NCBI GenBank assembly: GCA_000954095.1
Contig: JYNY01000381.1
Span: 1-43,270 of the forward strand
Source of the DNA: Candidatus Omnitrophus magneticus
Lineage (GTDB): Bacteria; Omnitrophota; Gorgyraeia; Tantalellales; Tantalellaceae
Direction: 5' to 3'
DNA length: 43,270 bases
Below, piece after piece: positions 15,420 through 27,300 of this stretch (within the stretch, counting starts at the first letter, position 1; every line of letters begins with the position of its first letter). Both the position numbers and the translations under genes were made by a program. A model generated the notes under the pieces. The model did not search any database, was not told the origin of the DNA, and worked only from the letters and a program-made list of their open reading frames with translations.

Positions 15420-15421
<2 letters not shown>
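15295..15421. repeat. Palindromic repeat copy between cysK and ahcY
   Basis: AACCGAAAAA near the left end and TTTTTCGGTT at the right end form matching terminal repeats. The left arm (AAGAATGCTAAGATGTTTGA and GATAAAAGGCTTAAAA) matches the arm of the element at 17944-18113. The centre is not the usual GCGCACC hairpin but the GC-rich terminator stem. The right end overlaps the ahcY stop codon. Confidence 0.75.
15354..15400. terminator. Bidirectional intrinsic terminator, cysK / ahcY
   Basis: GGGGCGAATTA (15365-15375) and TAATTCGCCCC (15379-15389) form a perfect 11-bp stem with a 3-nt loop. AAAAAAATAAA lies on the left and TTTATTTTTT on the right, so both transcription directions end in a U-run. 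It serves the converging plus-strand cysK and minus-strand metK-ahcY transcripts. Confidence 0.93.
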
Positions 15422-16688
<1,267 letters not shown>

Positions 16689-16701
16689 TTATTGTTCTCC
16701 T

Positions 16702-17844
16702 TTATTTTACTCCGTGTCTTATCGCGTCAACTTTACTCAGTTCTTCCCATGGGAAACCTTCCAATTCTCTTCCAAAATGGCCGTAAGAAGCGGTTTTTTT
16801 ATAAATGGGACGACGAAGTTTTAATTCTTCAATAATACCTGCCGGTGTTAAATCGAAATTTTGACGGACAATTTTTACTATATCGTTGTCCGGTATTTTA
16901 CCTGTGTCAAATGTGTTTACCATTACACTTACCGGTTCCGCGACACCTATGGCATAAGCGATTTGTATTTCACATTTTTCAGATAAACCAGCGGCAACTA
17001 TATTTTTAGCGATATATCTAGCCATGTATGATGCTGAACGGTCAACTTTTGTGGGATCTTTTCCGCTGAACGCGCCTCCGCCGTGGCTACCGACACCGCC
17101 GTAAGTATCAACAATAATTTTTCTACCGGTTACGCCTGTATCGCCTTGAGGCCCGCCGATTTCAAATCTTCCGGTAGGGTTTATAAAAATTTTAGTATTT
17201 TTATCCATTAATTCTTCAGGGATAACTACTTTTATTACAAGTTTTTCTATATCGTGACGGACATCTTTAATGTTTATTTTACTGTCATGATGCGCGCTTA
17301 CAACAATAGCGGATATTTTTTTTGGAAGGCCGTTTTCATATTCCACAGTGACTTGGCTTTTACCGTCAGGACGGAGATAATCAACTATCCCTTCTTTTCT
17401 TATTTTTGCTAAACGCATAGTTAAGGCGTGCGCTAAGCTGATAGGCATTGGCATAAATGTTTTTGTTTCATTAGAGGCGTATCCGAACATCATTCCTTGG
17501 TCTCCGGCGCCGCCTATATTTACGCCCATTGAAATGTCAGGAGACTGTTCCTGAATAGAAGTAAGAACGCCGCATGTTTCATAATCAAAACCATACACAG
17601 GATTATTGTAACCGATTTCGCGTATGGTATTTCTGACTATTTTAGGTATATCAACATAACAGGAAGTAGTAATTTCTCCAGCGACCATAACTAATCCAGT
17701 AGTGACAAGGGTTTCACAAGCGACTCTGCCGGAAGGATCGTTTTTATATATTTCATCAAGAATAGCATCAGAAACCTGATCGCAAATTTTATCAGGATGG
17801 CCCTCCGTAACACTTTCTGATGTGAAAAGATATTTTTCAGACAT
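16702..17844 (-). CDS. metK: S-adenosylmethionine synthetase
   Basis: Makes S-adenosylmethionine from methionine and ATP; the product supplies, among others, the CobA methyltransferase encoded upstream. The 380 residues show [42 protein letters not shown], the lysine-rich loop [17 protein letters not shown] and the C-terminal YGHFGRE...FPWE. The ATG at 17844 is preceded by AAAGGGGA and begins at the conserved [11 protein letters not shown]; an ATG 57 bp upstream would add a tail without family support. First gene of the metK-ahcY operon. No SAM riboswitch core was recognised in its leader. Confidence 0.97.
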   Translation of the reverse strand: MSEKYLFTSESVTEGHPDKICDQVSDAILDEIYKNDPSGRVACETLVTTGLVMVAGEITTSCYVDIPKIVRNTIREIGYNNPVYGFDYETCGVLTSIQEQSPDISMGVNIGGAGDQGMMFGYASNETKTFMPMPISLAHALTMRLAKIRKEGIVDYLRPDGKSQVTVEYENGLPKKISAIVVSAHHDSKINIKDVRHDIEKLVIKVVIPEELMDKNTKIFINPTGRFEIGGPQGDTGVTGRKIIVDTYGGVGSHGGGAFSGKDPTKVDRSASYMARYIAKNIVAAGLSEKCEIQIAYAIGVAEPVSVMVNTFDTGKIPDNDIVKIVRQNFDLTPAGIIEELKLRRPIYKKTASYGHFGRELEGFPWEELSKVDAIRHGVK

Positions 17845-17899
17845 TTTTATTCCCCTTTCTCTTTTGTTTTGAAGACTAATAGCGGTATTTTTTCGTGCC

Positions 17900-17928
17900 A
17901 TTATAGCGTAATTCTAAAAATTTTTAAA
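17900..17928 (-). promoter_or_regulatory. metK: Probable promoter of metK-ahcY
   Basis: On the minus strand there is a perfect -10 box TATAAT (17905-17900). TTTAAA (17928-17923) is a weak -35 with 17-bp spacing. The transcript would start near 17893, about 50 nt before the metK start codon. Confidence 0.5.
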
Positions 17929-17943
17929 TGGAAACCATATTTA

Positions 17944-18113
17944 AACCGAGAAACTGCATTTGTCCACAGCGAATAACGCCAATTTGTTCGGCTAAAAGGC
18001 TTAAAAAAAATCTTGACGCACCTCATCAAATGGTGCGCCTGCGATTTTTTTTAACCCTTTTATCTCGAACATCTTAGCATTCTTCATCTGTGTCCAAACG
18101 CAGTTTCTCGGTT
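17944..18113. repeat. 170-bp palindromic element, most complete copy of its family
   Basis: Both ends carry 26-bp inverted repeats with three mismatches (17944-17969 and 18088-18113, core AACCGAGAAACTGC). The two arms remain complementary inward: TTAAAAAAAATC pairs perfectly with GATTTTTTTTAA, and GCACC pairs with GGTGC around a 9-nt loop. The whole element could thus fold into one long hairpin. Other copies or fragments are at 1051-1136, 12388-12460 and 15295-15421, all intergenic. It has no coding capacity. Confidence 0.85.
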
Positions 18114-18305
18114 AAAAAATATTGTGTCTCTCGCAAAATTTTTAAAAGTAATTTTTTATTTTTTCGCGAATATAATAATTGTTTAAAATTATAAAATTAT
18201 ATCTTTTTAAAATATAACAAAATTTATATTTTGTTAAATAATTTTAAAAATATAAGTAAAAAATATGAAAAAACAAACTTTCTTGTGGCATGATGAGTGG
18301 TGTGG

Positions 18306-18314
18306 TGATATAAT
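18306..18314 (+). promoter_or_regulatory. Extended -10 promoter of the giant gene
   Basis: TGATATAAT is an extended -10 element (TGn plus a perfect TATAAT). A weak TTGTGG lies 20 bp upstream at 18283-18288. The start site would be near 18321, about 68 nt before the GTG start codon. Confidence 0.5.
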
Positions 18315-18388
18315 GTGTAAAATCTTGAAATAATATTGAGGCGAGAATTTTTCAGGGGTTAAGTGAATTACAGAATTTGAGGGTACAA

Positions 18389-21300
18389 GTGTCAAAATTA
18401 AATTTTAAAATTAATTTTTTATATGCTATGGTCATGCGATTTTTTTTTAAGGGAATGGTGTGCCTTTTAGCGCTATGTTTGCAATGTGAAGAAATTGCTT
18501 TCTCTCTTGCCGAGGATAATCCATCTACTTTTACACTCGCCGGGAATGATTTTTCCTCATCTGATTCACGTCTTGCCGCGGTAGATATTTTTAAAAAAAA
18601 TGATTTTTTACGGATACCGCGCGTGTTGGGGTGTATTGAAAAAAATATAAAAGGCAATAATGGTAAAACGATAATTCACATAAAGGACGCGCATTGCGAT
18701 TATTCCGCGCAAAAAACAATAGGTGAAATTATTGAGCGCTTAAATAAAAAATACGGGATAACGTTAATTTTTGCCGAAGGTGGCGCCGGCGCGTATGATT
18801 TCACAAATTTTACACGCATTTATGATCGAGAAACAAGGCAGGAAGTGAGTGATTATTTTATGCGCGCGGGAGAAATTACAGGCTTTGAATCTTACGCTAT
18901 AAATTATCCCGGGAGAATTCATGTCTATGGAGCGGAAGACGCGGAACTTTATCTAAAAAGTTTTCATGTAGCTAGAGCAGGCATTAATTCTTTAGAAGAA
19001 TGCCGCGGGATTATTCAAAAATTAGAAAAAGTTTTGAATGATTGCGCCGTGAAAGTTTATTCTTCTAGCGCTTCTCGATTTTTTTTGTTGGAACAAGAAT
19101 ACGCCAAGAGTGGTATGGATTTTAAAAAGTATTGCCTAGCGTTGAAGGAACAAGCACTTTCAGCGCGAATAGATATTACTCGTTACAATAATTTTTTTAA
19201 TTTTACTGATTTGATTTTAATTGAAGCGCCGATTGATTTCGCGCGCGCCGCTAAAGAAAGAGAATTATTGCTGAGTGAACTTAAAGAAATATTTGTTCCT
19301 TCTGAGACGGAAAATTTAGCAAGGCTTATTTTTGATTATAACGATGGACTCATTAACGAAACAGCTATTTATTCTTATCTTTTAAGTAAAGCATCAAGGA
19401 GGCTTAGGAATGTCGAACGGTTTTCGATGCTGTACGCGTATACAGCTTATCTGGAAAAATCAGAAACAATAAATACTAATAAACTTATGAGTGAAATCGC
19501 GGCTTTAAAAAAAATAGTTACAAAAAAAATATTTATCAGAGAGGATGAAAAATATGTAGCTAATCTTAAGGAAGAAATAAAAACAGTAAAGGCAATGATG
19601 GAGTTCTCTCTGACAGAGAGCGAATTTAAAAGTTATAGCTTCCGCAAAAAATCTTTAAATTTTTTAGAGATTATTAAACCGCTTAATGATATTTGCGCTA
19701 GAAATAAAATAAAATTTATTTTTCAAAATGAAGACGCGCGGCGTCTCACGCGTCAGATGAGAATAATGGAAACATTTTACAGGTCTTCATTCAAGAGGGA
19801 TTTGGCATTTGTTAAAAATATTGAAAAAAAATTTAGAGAAGATAATTCAGATACAGCTCTATTTATTTCCGGAGGATTCCATAGCGGTAATTTGGAACGG
19901 TTGTTTAGAAAAAACGGTTATTCTTATGTTTCCCTGACACCGGTGTTTAAAAATATAGACACGCGTTCAGATTATTTAAATATTTTAAACGGCAGAACCA
20001 GCGAATTGGAAACTGTAGTTAAAGTTAATACCGCTTCTTTGCTTCCCGCGACACGATTTTCTCAATTTTCTAAAATTGTTTGGGGTAAGGATTCAACGAA
20101 TATTTTTAATTATGCCGCTAGTCTTATGGCATTAATGTTATCAACACCGAGTAGAGAAATAATATTAGAAACGAGCGCGAAAGAAAAAATAAAAATAAAA
20201 TTAGAAACAGCAAGTGGTGATAAAAAAAAGAGTATCCATTGTGAATTATTAAAGACAGATGAAGAAAGAAATCCCGCGGTAATTAATTCATTAAATATTG
20301 GGGATAAGGGGACTCGCGGTATCATTGAGCGCGCGTCTTCTGATTTTTTTGAGAAAATAGATGACGCTGTGTTGAAAGACGCGAAAGAGTTTTTAGATAA
20401 TAATGGATTGGGAGATATTTCGGATGAAATAGTTAAAATGGCAAAAATAAAACATCCTGATTTTGATTGTAATATTTTGACATTCGTGAAATTTCCTTTT
20501 AATTACGCGGGAGAAGAAGGGTTATATGTTTACAGCGGCGTGTCTTATCAGGAAAAAAGAGTAAATTTTTTGAGGGTTATTTTAAAAGCGTATTTTGGGC
20601 ATTTGGAAAAGGTTTCTCAATTAGAGATAGACAGGTTCATCGAAGGTTATGGAAAAAAAGATATTTTTAATATTACTAATTTCCGCCTTTGTTTAGAAGA
20701 ACGATTGGCGAAGATTATAGAAAAAGGATATTTATGGCCTACGCAGGATGATGTGAAAAAATTCTCATCTTCTAAAGATAAGGAAGATTTAAAAATAAAA
20801 AGAGTTTATAAAGCGAAATTGTCCGCGGTTTTAAAGGTGTCTTCTATTGAAAAACAATTGGAAAGATTGAGGCTGTTTTACGCTGAAAACGCGACGGCGG
20901 CAATCAGCGGAGTGTTTGATATCTTATCTAAAAGGCGTAAAAAAATATTTTTAAAAATGTCTAAAAGAAGGATTTTAGAGCCTGAAAAAATTCAGGAGAA
21001 GCAAAAAGAATTAGATTTAATATTTCAAGAAAAAGATACATCTCTTCAGTATCTTTTTCTAATATTTTCTTTTTGTAAAAATCCGGAGGAATATCTAAGG
21101 GCTATGGAAGAACGGACTTATCTGTGTTCAAAAGAACAATCATGGGAAAATACAAGTTATCTTATTGAGTTGTTATACAATGAGTTGTTTGAGGCTATTG
21201 TAAGAAAGTATTTTTTAAGAGGAGACGTTGATGCCAAAATTAATGTGGTATTATCTGAAATGTTTTATAAACAAATGGCTATAGTATATGAGGAATTTAG

Positions 21301-24300
21301 TAAAAGGATTTATGATACGCATACAACAAGTTTGGATAATTTATTTTCTATAATTGATGAGGGTTTTTTGTATTCCATTAACACGCAAAAAGAGCGCGGC
21401 GTCCTAGTAAAAGATTTTCCTTTTAACGACAGTCTTTGGGCGGGCACATTGGGAGTTTTTACTAATATGGGATTTAGTATACCGGGACATGGCGATGTTA
21501 TTTTTGATTTAAGTAATGAATGGATTGATAGACATAAGGGGGTTTATTATTTTCCGGGAGACGCGCCTTACGGTATTCCTAAAAATAGGAATGAACTTGA
21601 AGTTATAAGTTTATCAGAAAAATTAGAAACAGTAATGTCCCGTGAAGACGCTGAGATATATTTAGCCGCGAAGATAACCGCGCAAAGTTTTAAAGACGCG
21701 TTTATGGATGAAAACCTGACATTTCGGGATGCCGGAGGATTGGAAATATTGGAAAGAAATATTCTTAATTATTTTAATAAGCAGAGCGATTTTTTTACAA
21801 TTAAATCATATGGGCTTCCTGAAGGTCATATTTATAATAAAATACCGATAAAAGAGGGGGTCCAGTTTATTCATGTCCCGGCAGATAAGCTTAAGGAAAT
21901 AGATGAAAAATTAGATTATCGGATAGAAGAATCAATCGTACGGGATATATCGAAATATATAGGCGCGTCTTTAGCGAAAAGCATAGAAGAGAAAGGAGAA
22001 TATCCGAGGTTTGTTGTTTATACGAGTCCAGATAAAACCGTAAAAATAACATTTTATAGGACAGAAGATAGAATGGATATAAGAGTGTCTGGGAAAATAG
22101 AGATAAGTTTAGAAATTAAAACAACAATTAAAGATGACGGCAAAAGATTTATAAGCATAACTTCCGCGTCTACTGATTCTAGTGTAAAGATATACCGAAT
22201 GATTATGAAAAATACCCGCAGGTTTATTGATTATAAAAAAAAGATGCGTGGCTATACCCATACAGCGAAACAATTTACCGTTTCTCCAAGAAAATTGTTT
22301 TACCTGAGAGATTTTTTTCCTGTTAATAGGCCGTGGGATTTAAGAGATAAATTTTTATTTTCTATTGAAAAAAGCAGTAATGTTCATAAGGTTAAAGACA
22401 GCGAAGGGAATATTAAGTTTTTTATAAATATAAAAAATATAGATCTAATTGGATTAAAAAATTTTTTGAATAGTGAATATCCTTCAATGGGTATAGAAAT
22501 TAAAGACGGTGTGATGTTCGTACCATATAATTCTATTAAAAATAAATTTTTAGAAAACAATTTTTATGGAAGAGTTTTATATCTGACAAGCAAGTATATG
22601 GCATCCCAAGAAGCGTTTATCAGCGCGGCAGGGGATATGTTTGATATGAATAATAATAATAAATTTATGGATATAGGATTTTCTAGTATAGAGGCTGAAT
22701 ACGCGGTTGACAATGGATTGATATTCGAAAAAACTGTGGACAAATTAGCGGCTATGGACGCGTTTCCTCTTATTTTCCCGTATTTTGATATGACGGAAAA
22801 AGTGATACAGCGTCTAAAAAATTTAAAAAGAGTGATTCAATACGGGTATAAAGGTAATGATTCTTTGTTAATCATAGCGTCTTTTTTAGCGGCCAATGCT
22901 CCGGAAAAAGAACAGGATAAAATTTTTAAATTTTTTGGAAAGGAAATTAAACAAAAAGATAAGGGGAAAGTAGACGAGTTTGTTAGTTATATGAGAGATG
23001 TAAGCCCTTCCTTTGATAATGAAATTTTATTCAAAAAAAAGGCTACTAAAAACTTGTCATTAGAGAAAAGAGAGAGCTCTTTAAAACATATTTTATCATT
23101 GGATAATGTGAATAAAGTAATAGCGGTAAGCGATATTCACGCTGAAATAAGCGCGTTGGAAGAAGTTTTGCATAGTGCAGGCGTGATTAACGATAAAAAT
23201 GAATGGGTTCTAGAAAAGGGAAGCGCGCTTATTATCGCGGGAGATTTTATTGATAAAAAATTTGCAGGGGAAATTCACAGGGATAAAGATATTGACGGCC
23301 GTAAAGTTTTAGAAAAATATGCGGATGTAATAAAGGTTTTTAAAACTGAAACCAAGCGGATGAAGTTAGATGAAAGATTTAAACAAGAAATTGAGACAGT
23401 ATTAAATAGCACAGAGACCGGGGGGGGGGGGCAGGCATTAGGTGATAAGCGTAGGGCATTTGTCGGCGCGTTACTCTCAATGCGTACTGTTGAGTTTTTA
23501 AGAAAGCTTGAAGATTCCGCGTCGAGAAAAGGCGCAAAAGTAATAATACTTTATGGGGATTCGGAATTAGAAATACTTTCTGGTGACATGAAAACAAGGA
23601 CACTTCAAAAAATTTATCTTTTAAAACTATTAGGCGTGGGCGGATGGTATGAGGGGGATAAAGAAAAAGATGGCGCTGAAAAAATGATATGTTCTCCTAA
23701 TAAAGAAATGAAGAATCTTATTTTGGACGCAGGCAGGTCAAGGCGATCTCAAAATGATTTTTTACAGTGGTTTATTAGTAGAACATTCGCCTGCAAAATA
23801 AATAATTTTTTCTTTATACACGGCGGACCGAATAGAAAATTTTTAGAGAAATTGCAAGAGAGAGAAAAAAATATTAGCGGCCTTTCTTTTTTTAATGAGA
23901 TGATTGAGCGAGCCTTCAATAACAATGGATTTAAGGATGAATTATTTAAAGAAGGGAAAACAAATATAAGCCCATTTTCTTCTAGCGGAACAAAAAATGA
24001 TTTCGCGCATAAAAGCGTGGATATTTCTGAATGTTTTTTGGAAGAAGTAAAAGCGGATTTTTTAGTAGTAGGCCATAACGCGTTTTTGGATTTTCAAGTA
24101 GGAAAAAGAATAGAAAAAGAAGATGATGAAAAATACGGGTTAAGCCGGTATATTTCGAGAATTAGCAGGAATAGAAATATTATAAAATTAGACACTAATA
24201 CGTCGCATGGTTTTCCGATATCAGCTCTTGTTATAGATTGGGAAAAAGGCGGGCTCAAGGCTGAGTCAACTTTTCCGTCAGAATCTAGAAGCCTTTTAAT

Positions 24301-27300
24301 AAATGGTGAAACTTTAAATGAGCCCGTGGTTACGGTGGATCGCATGCTTAAGGAGAAGGAATTATATAAACAGATATCCGATAAATATGAAGTTTTAACA
24401 AATTCGCCAAGGAAAATATTTTTTATAAAAGTAACGGATTTATTGGCAAGCTATGATAAAGATACAGAAAATAAATGTAAGGCTTTTTTAGGGAACGCGG
24501 TAGGATTAGTGAAAAAAATTACGAGTGAGGATATTAAAAAATTTAATATTTCAGATGAAGATATAACTAAAATTTTAAGTCTTTATGAGGAATATGTTTC
24601 TAGTATAGCGCCGAGCGGAGAAAACGATGTTAATATCGCGAATGGTTATAAAGAGACGCGTACTTTTCCGAGGCCGCCGCCCGAAAACACTAGTACCGGT
24701 AGTTTAAATAGAACTTATAGCGAAGAGGAATGTTTAAGCATTTTAGGGGATGTGAAAAAAAGAGAAAAATTATTATGGGATAGAGAGGAATGGGTTAATG
24801 ATTATATCTTAAAGATGCTAAGCAAGGAGAGAAATTTATTATACTTAGAATTAGATAAAAGTATTAAGCGGTATTTGTCGGAAAGCCCTGTAGTTTTTAA
24901 TGGTAAAGAAGAAAATTTTATAATACTTTCCGAGAGAATAAAAAGAATAGATACTTACAGCCTTTTAAGAAAAAGACTTTCCGCTGGGGTTTCTGCTAAA
25001 GGGTTTAATGAAGATGAAGGGTTTGAATTAGGTGATATGAGTTTAGATATGGGGACACTTTTAAATATCATGCCAGAAGGTTCTAAAATCATTTTGACGG
25101 GGCTTCTTCCTGATGGTTGGAAAAAATATGCGCAAGAGCAGAATTCTTTAATAGATAATGAAGGAGTGATTGAAATAGAGCGGCAAAATAAAAAAATTAT
25201 TATTCTTAATCCTATTGTTTCAGAACGTATTGATACAACTACTTCTGCCGCGTTTAATCTAATAAAAAAATTTAATGATATAGATTTTTCGGAATATTTA
25301 TATATTTACACTAAACCAACAGTTGATGTTATTACATCTAAATATGTAATAAACAATAGCAGGCAAAATAATACCAAGCAAGGTATTTTAAAAGAGCATA
25401 TTTTAACAAGTATCGCTGAATATAGTATTTTCTACAAAATACGCAAAGAATTTGTTAATAAATATCCCCAATACCCGGAAGAGAATATAAGAAAGGTGGC
25501 GTATGCTTTAAATGAGATGATTTATGAAAAATATTCTTTGCAGGGCATATTGCATATTTTCCCTCATTTTTTTAACCCGGATAAGGAGCCGGGCATATCT
25601 TATTGTAATAAATGGGAAGAATATGTAAACAACGCGTATTTAATAGCCAAAAAATGCAATCATGAGATTCTCGGTCGTGTTATTATTTTTGAAACATCTT
25701 TCGTCGCGGATTTACATAGGGCGGGGATATTGGAAGCTATTCAACAATTAGGATTGGAAAATAATGAAATCATGAAGTGTAAAATAGCTCTTAAAATCGT
25801 GGATGTAAATAGTAATGAACAAATTAATAATATTGAAGTGATAATTATTCCGGGAATAGAAGATGATTGCCGTATAGATTTACAGAAAATAGTAATAATT
25901 TTAAATGAACACGAAATGGAAAAAAGGAAAGAAAATTTTAAAAAATTATTAGACGGGCTATCAATACAAAAAAAGGAGGATATTGCTATCGCAATGGCTG
26001 AAGATGAAGGGGATATATGGGGTATTTCGAAAAAAGGTATTATCGCGCTTAGAAAAAAATATACTATGCTGACAAAAAAAGAAATAGCGAAGGTAATAAA
26101 TACCGCTTTAGAAGAACAGTCTAAAAAATTAGAAACAATGATTAAGGCGGTAGAATTTTCTGATAATAAAGACGATAGGGCGCGGGCCGCTATTGAGTTG
26201 GGCAATTATAATAATGATTTATCTATTAAAGCGCTTATTAAATCTTTGAATAATGATTCTAGCAGTAATGTGAGAAAAAACGCGGCGCAGTCTCTGGGAA
26301 AGATTAAGGCTATTGAAGCTACTAGTGTTCTTATTGATGCTCTTTATGATAATAATAGACAGGTTAGATGGGTGAGCGCGGTTAGTTTATCCCGGATTCC
26401 GCGCGCGGTTATTATTGATGATTATTTAAAAAAAGTTTTAAGTTCGAATGATTTTGAACAGTGGAGTTATGCCGCTGTTATTTGGAGAAATAATAATTAT
26501 TATATTCAAGATTCAATGATAAGATTTTCCATCTTGACACGTTTACATGAAAAAGACCTCAATAAATTTATTAGGGTGCTTTGTATTGATTTCCTAAAGT
26601 TATCAGGAGGCCAGTTGAATTTTGATCAGATTAAGCCATATCGTAAAAATAAGGATATTTCAATAAGGGAAAAGGACACATCCGTTATTAATCAGATTCA
26701 AAAAGATACTGTTTTTACGCGTGAATCTTCTTTTCCTCACAAATCTCAGCTGAAAAATATTGATGAATTGACGGGAGATATTCAGTCTAAATTTATAGGC
26801 AGTCTTTTAGGCCTCGCGGCCGGAGACGCGCTTGGCGCGCCCGTGGAAGGTATGGACGCGGGTTCTATAAAAGAAGTAGTTGGCAAGATCTCAGGGTATT
26901 TTAGATACAAGTATAGAAACGCTGGAGAATATACGGATGATACTGAAATGGCGTTATTTATAAGCGAATCGTTAAAAGAATTCGGGGAAATCAATCCAGA
27001 AGTTTTATCTAAAAAAATAGGTAGGCATGTTTATGAAATTGACGCGGGATTTAGAAAAAATAAAGGTTTTTCATTAGAAACATTAATGGCTGGACGATCC
27101 TTATACGCCGGTTTTCATTGGCGGGACGCGAATAAGTTTAGAACAGGGGTTTATTCTGACAAGGAAACCGCTCCGGGAGCCGGCGCGGGGATGAGGATAG
27201 CGCCGTTAGGATTATTTTTTTATGATGATTTAGAGGCATTAAAGAAAAATGCCGTAACGTCCGCCATGATAACGCATAATGATAAAGATTCTATTGCTAT

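Larger units (their letters stand above)
17845..18388. other. Divergent intergenic region between metK and the giant gene
   Basis: It holds the metK promoter, a full copy of the palindromic repeat (17944-18113), a very AT-rich stretch with a perfect 9-bp dyad TAACAAAAT/ATTTTGTTA (18215-18236) that could be an operator, and the promoter of the giant gene. No gene is seen. Confidence 0.7.

Noticed and set aside
17845-17943. SAM or SAH riboswitch upstream of metK-ahcY
   Set aside because: The leader is only about 50 nt from the predicted start site and shows none of the conserved core sequences of SAM-I, SAM-II or SAH riboswitches.
18352-18657. 101-codon minus-strand frame over the start of the giant gene
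   Set aside because: It is a shadow of the well-supported plus-strand gene, with no family match or start signal.
25741-26205. 154-codon minus-strand frame within the giant gene
   Set aside because: Its serine/isoleucine-rich translation is what an antisense AT-rich gene gives; the plus strand has coherent HEAT-repeat coding.
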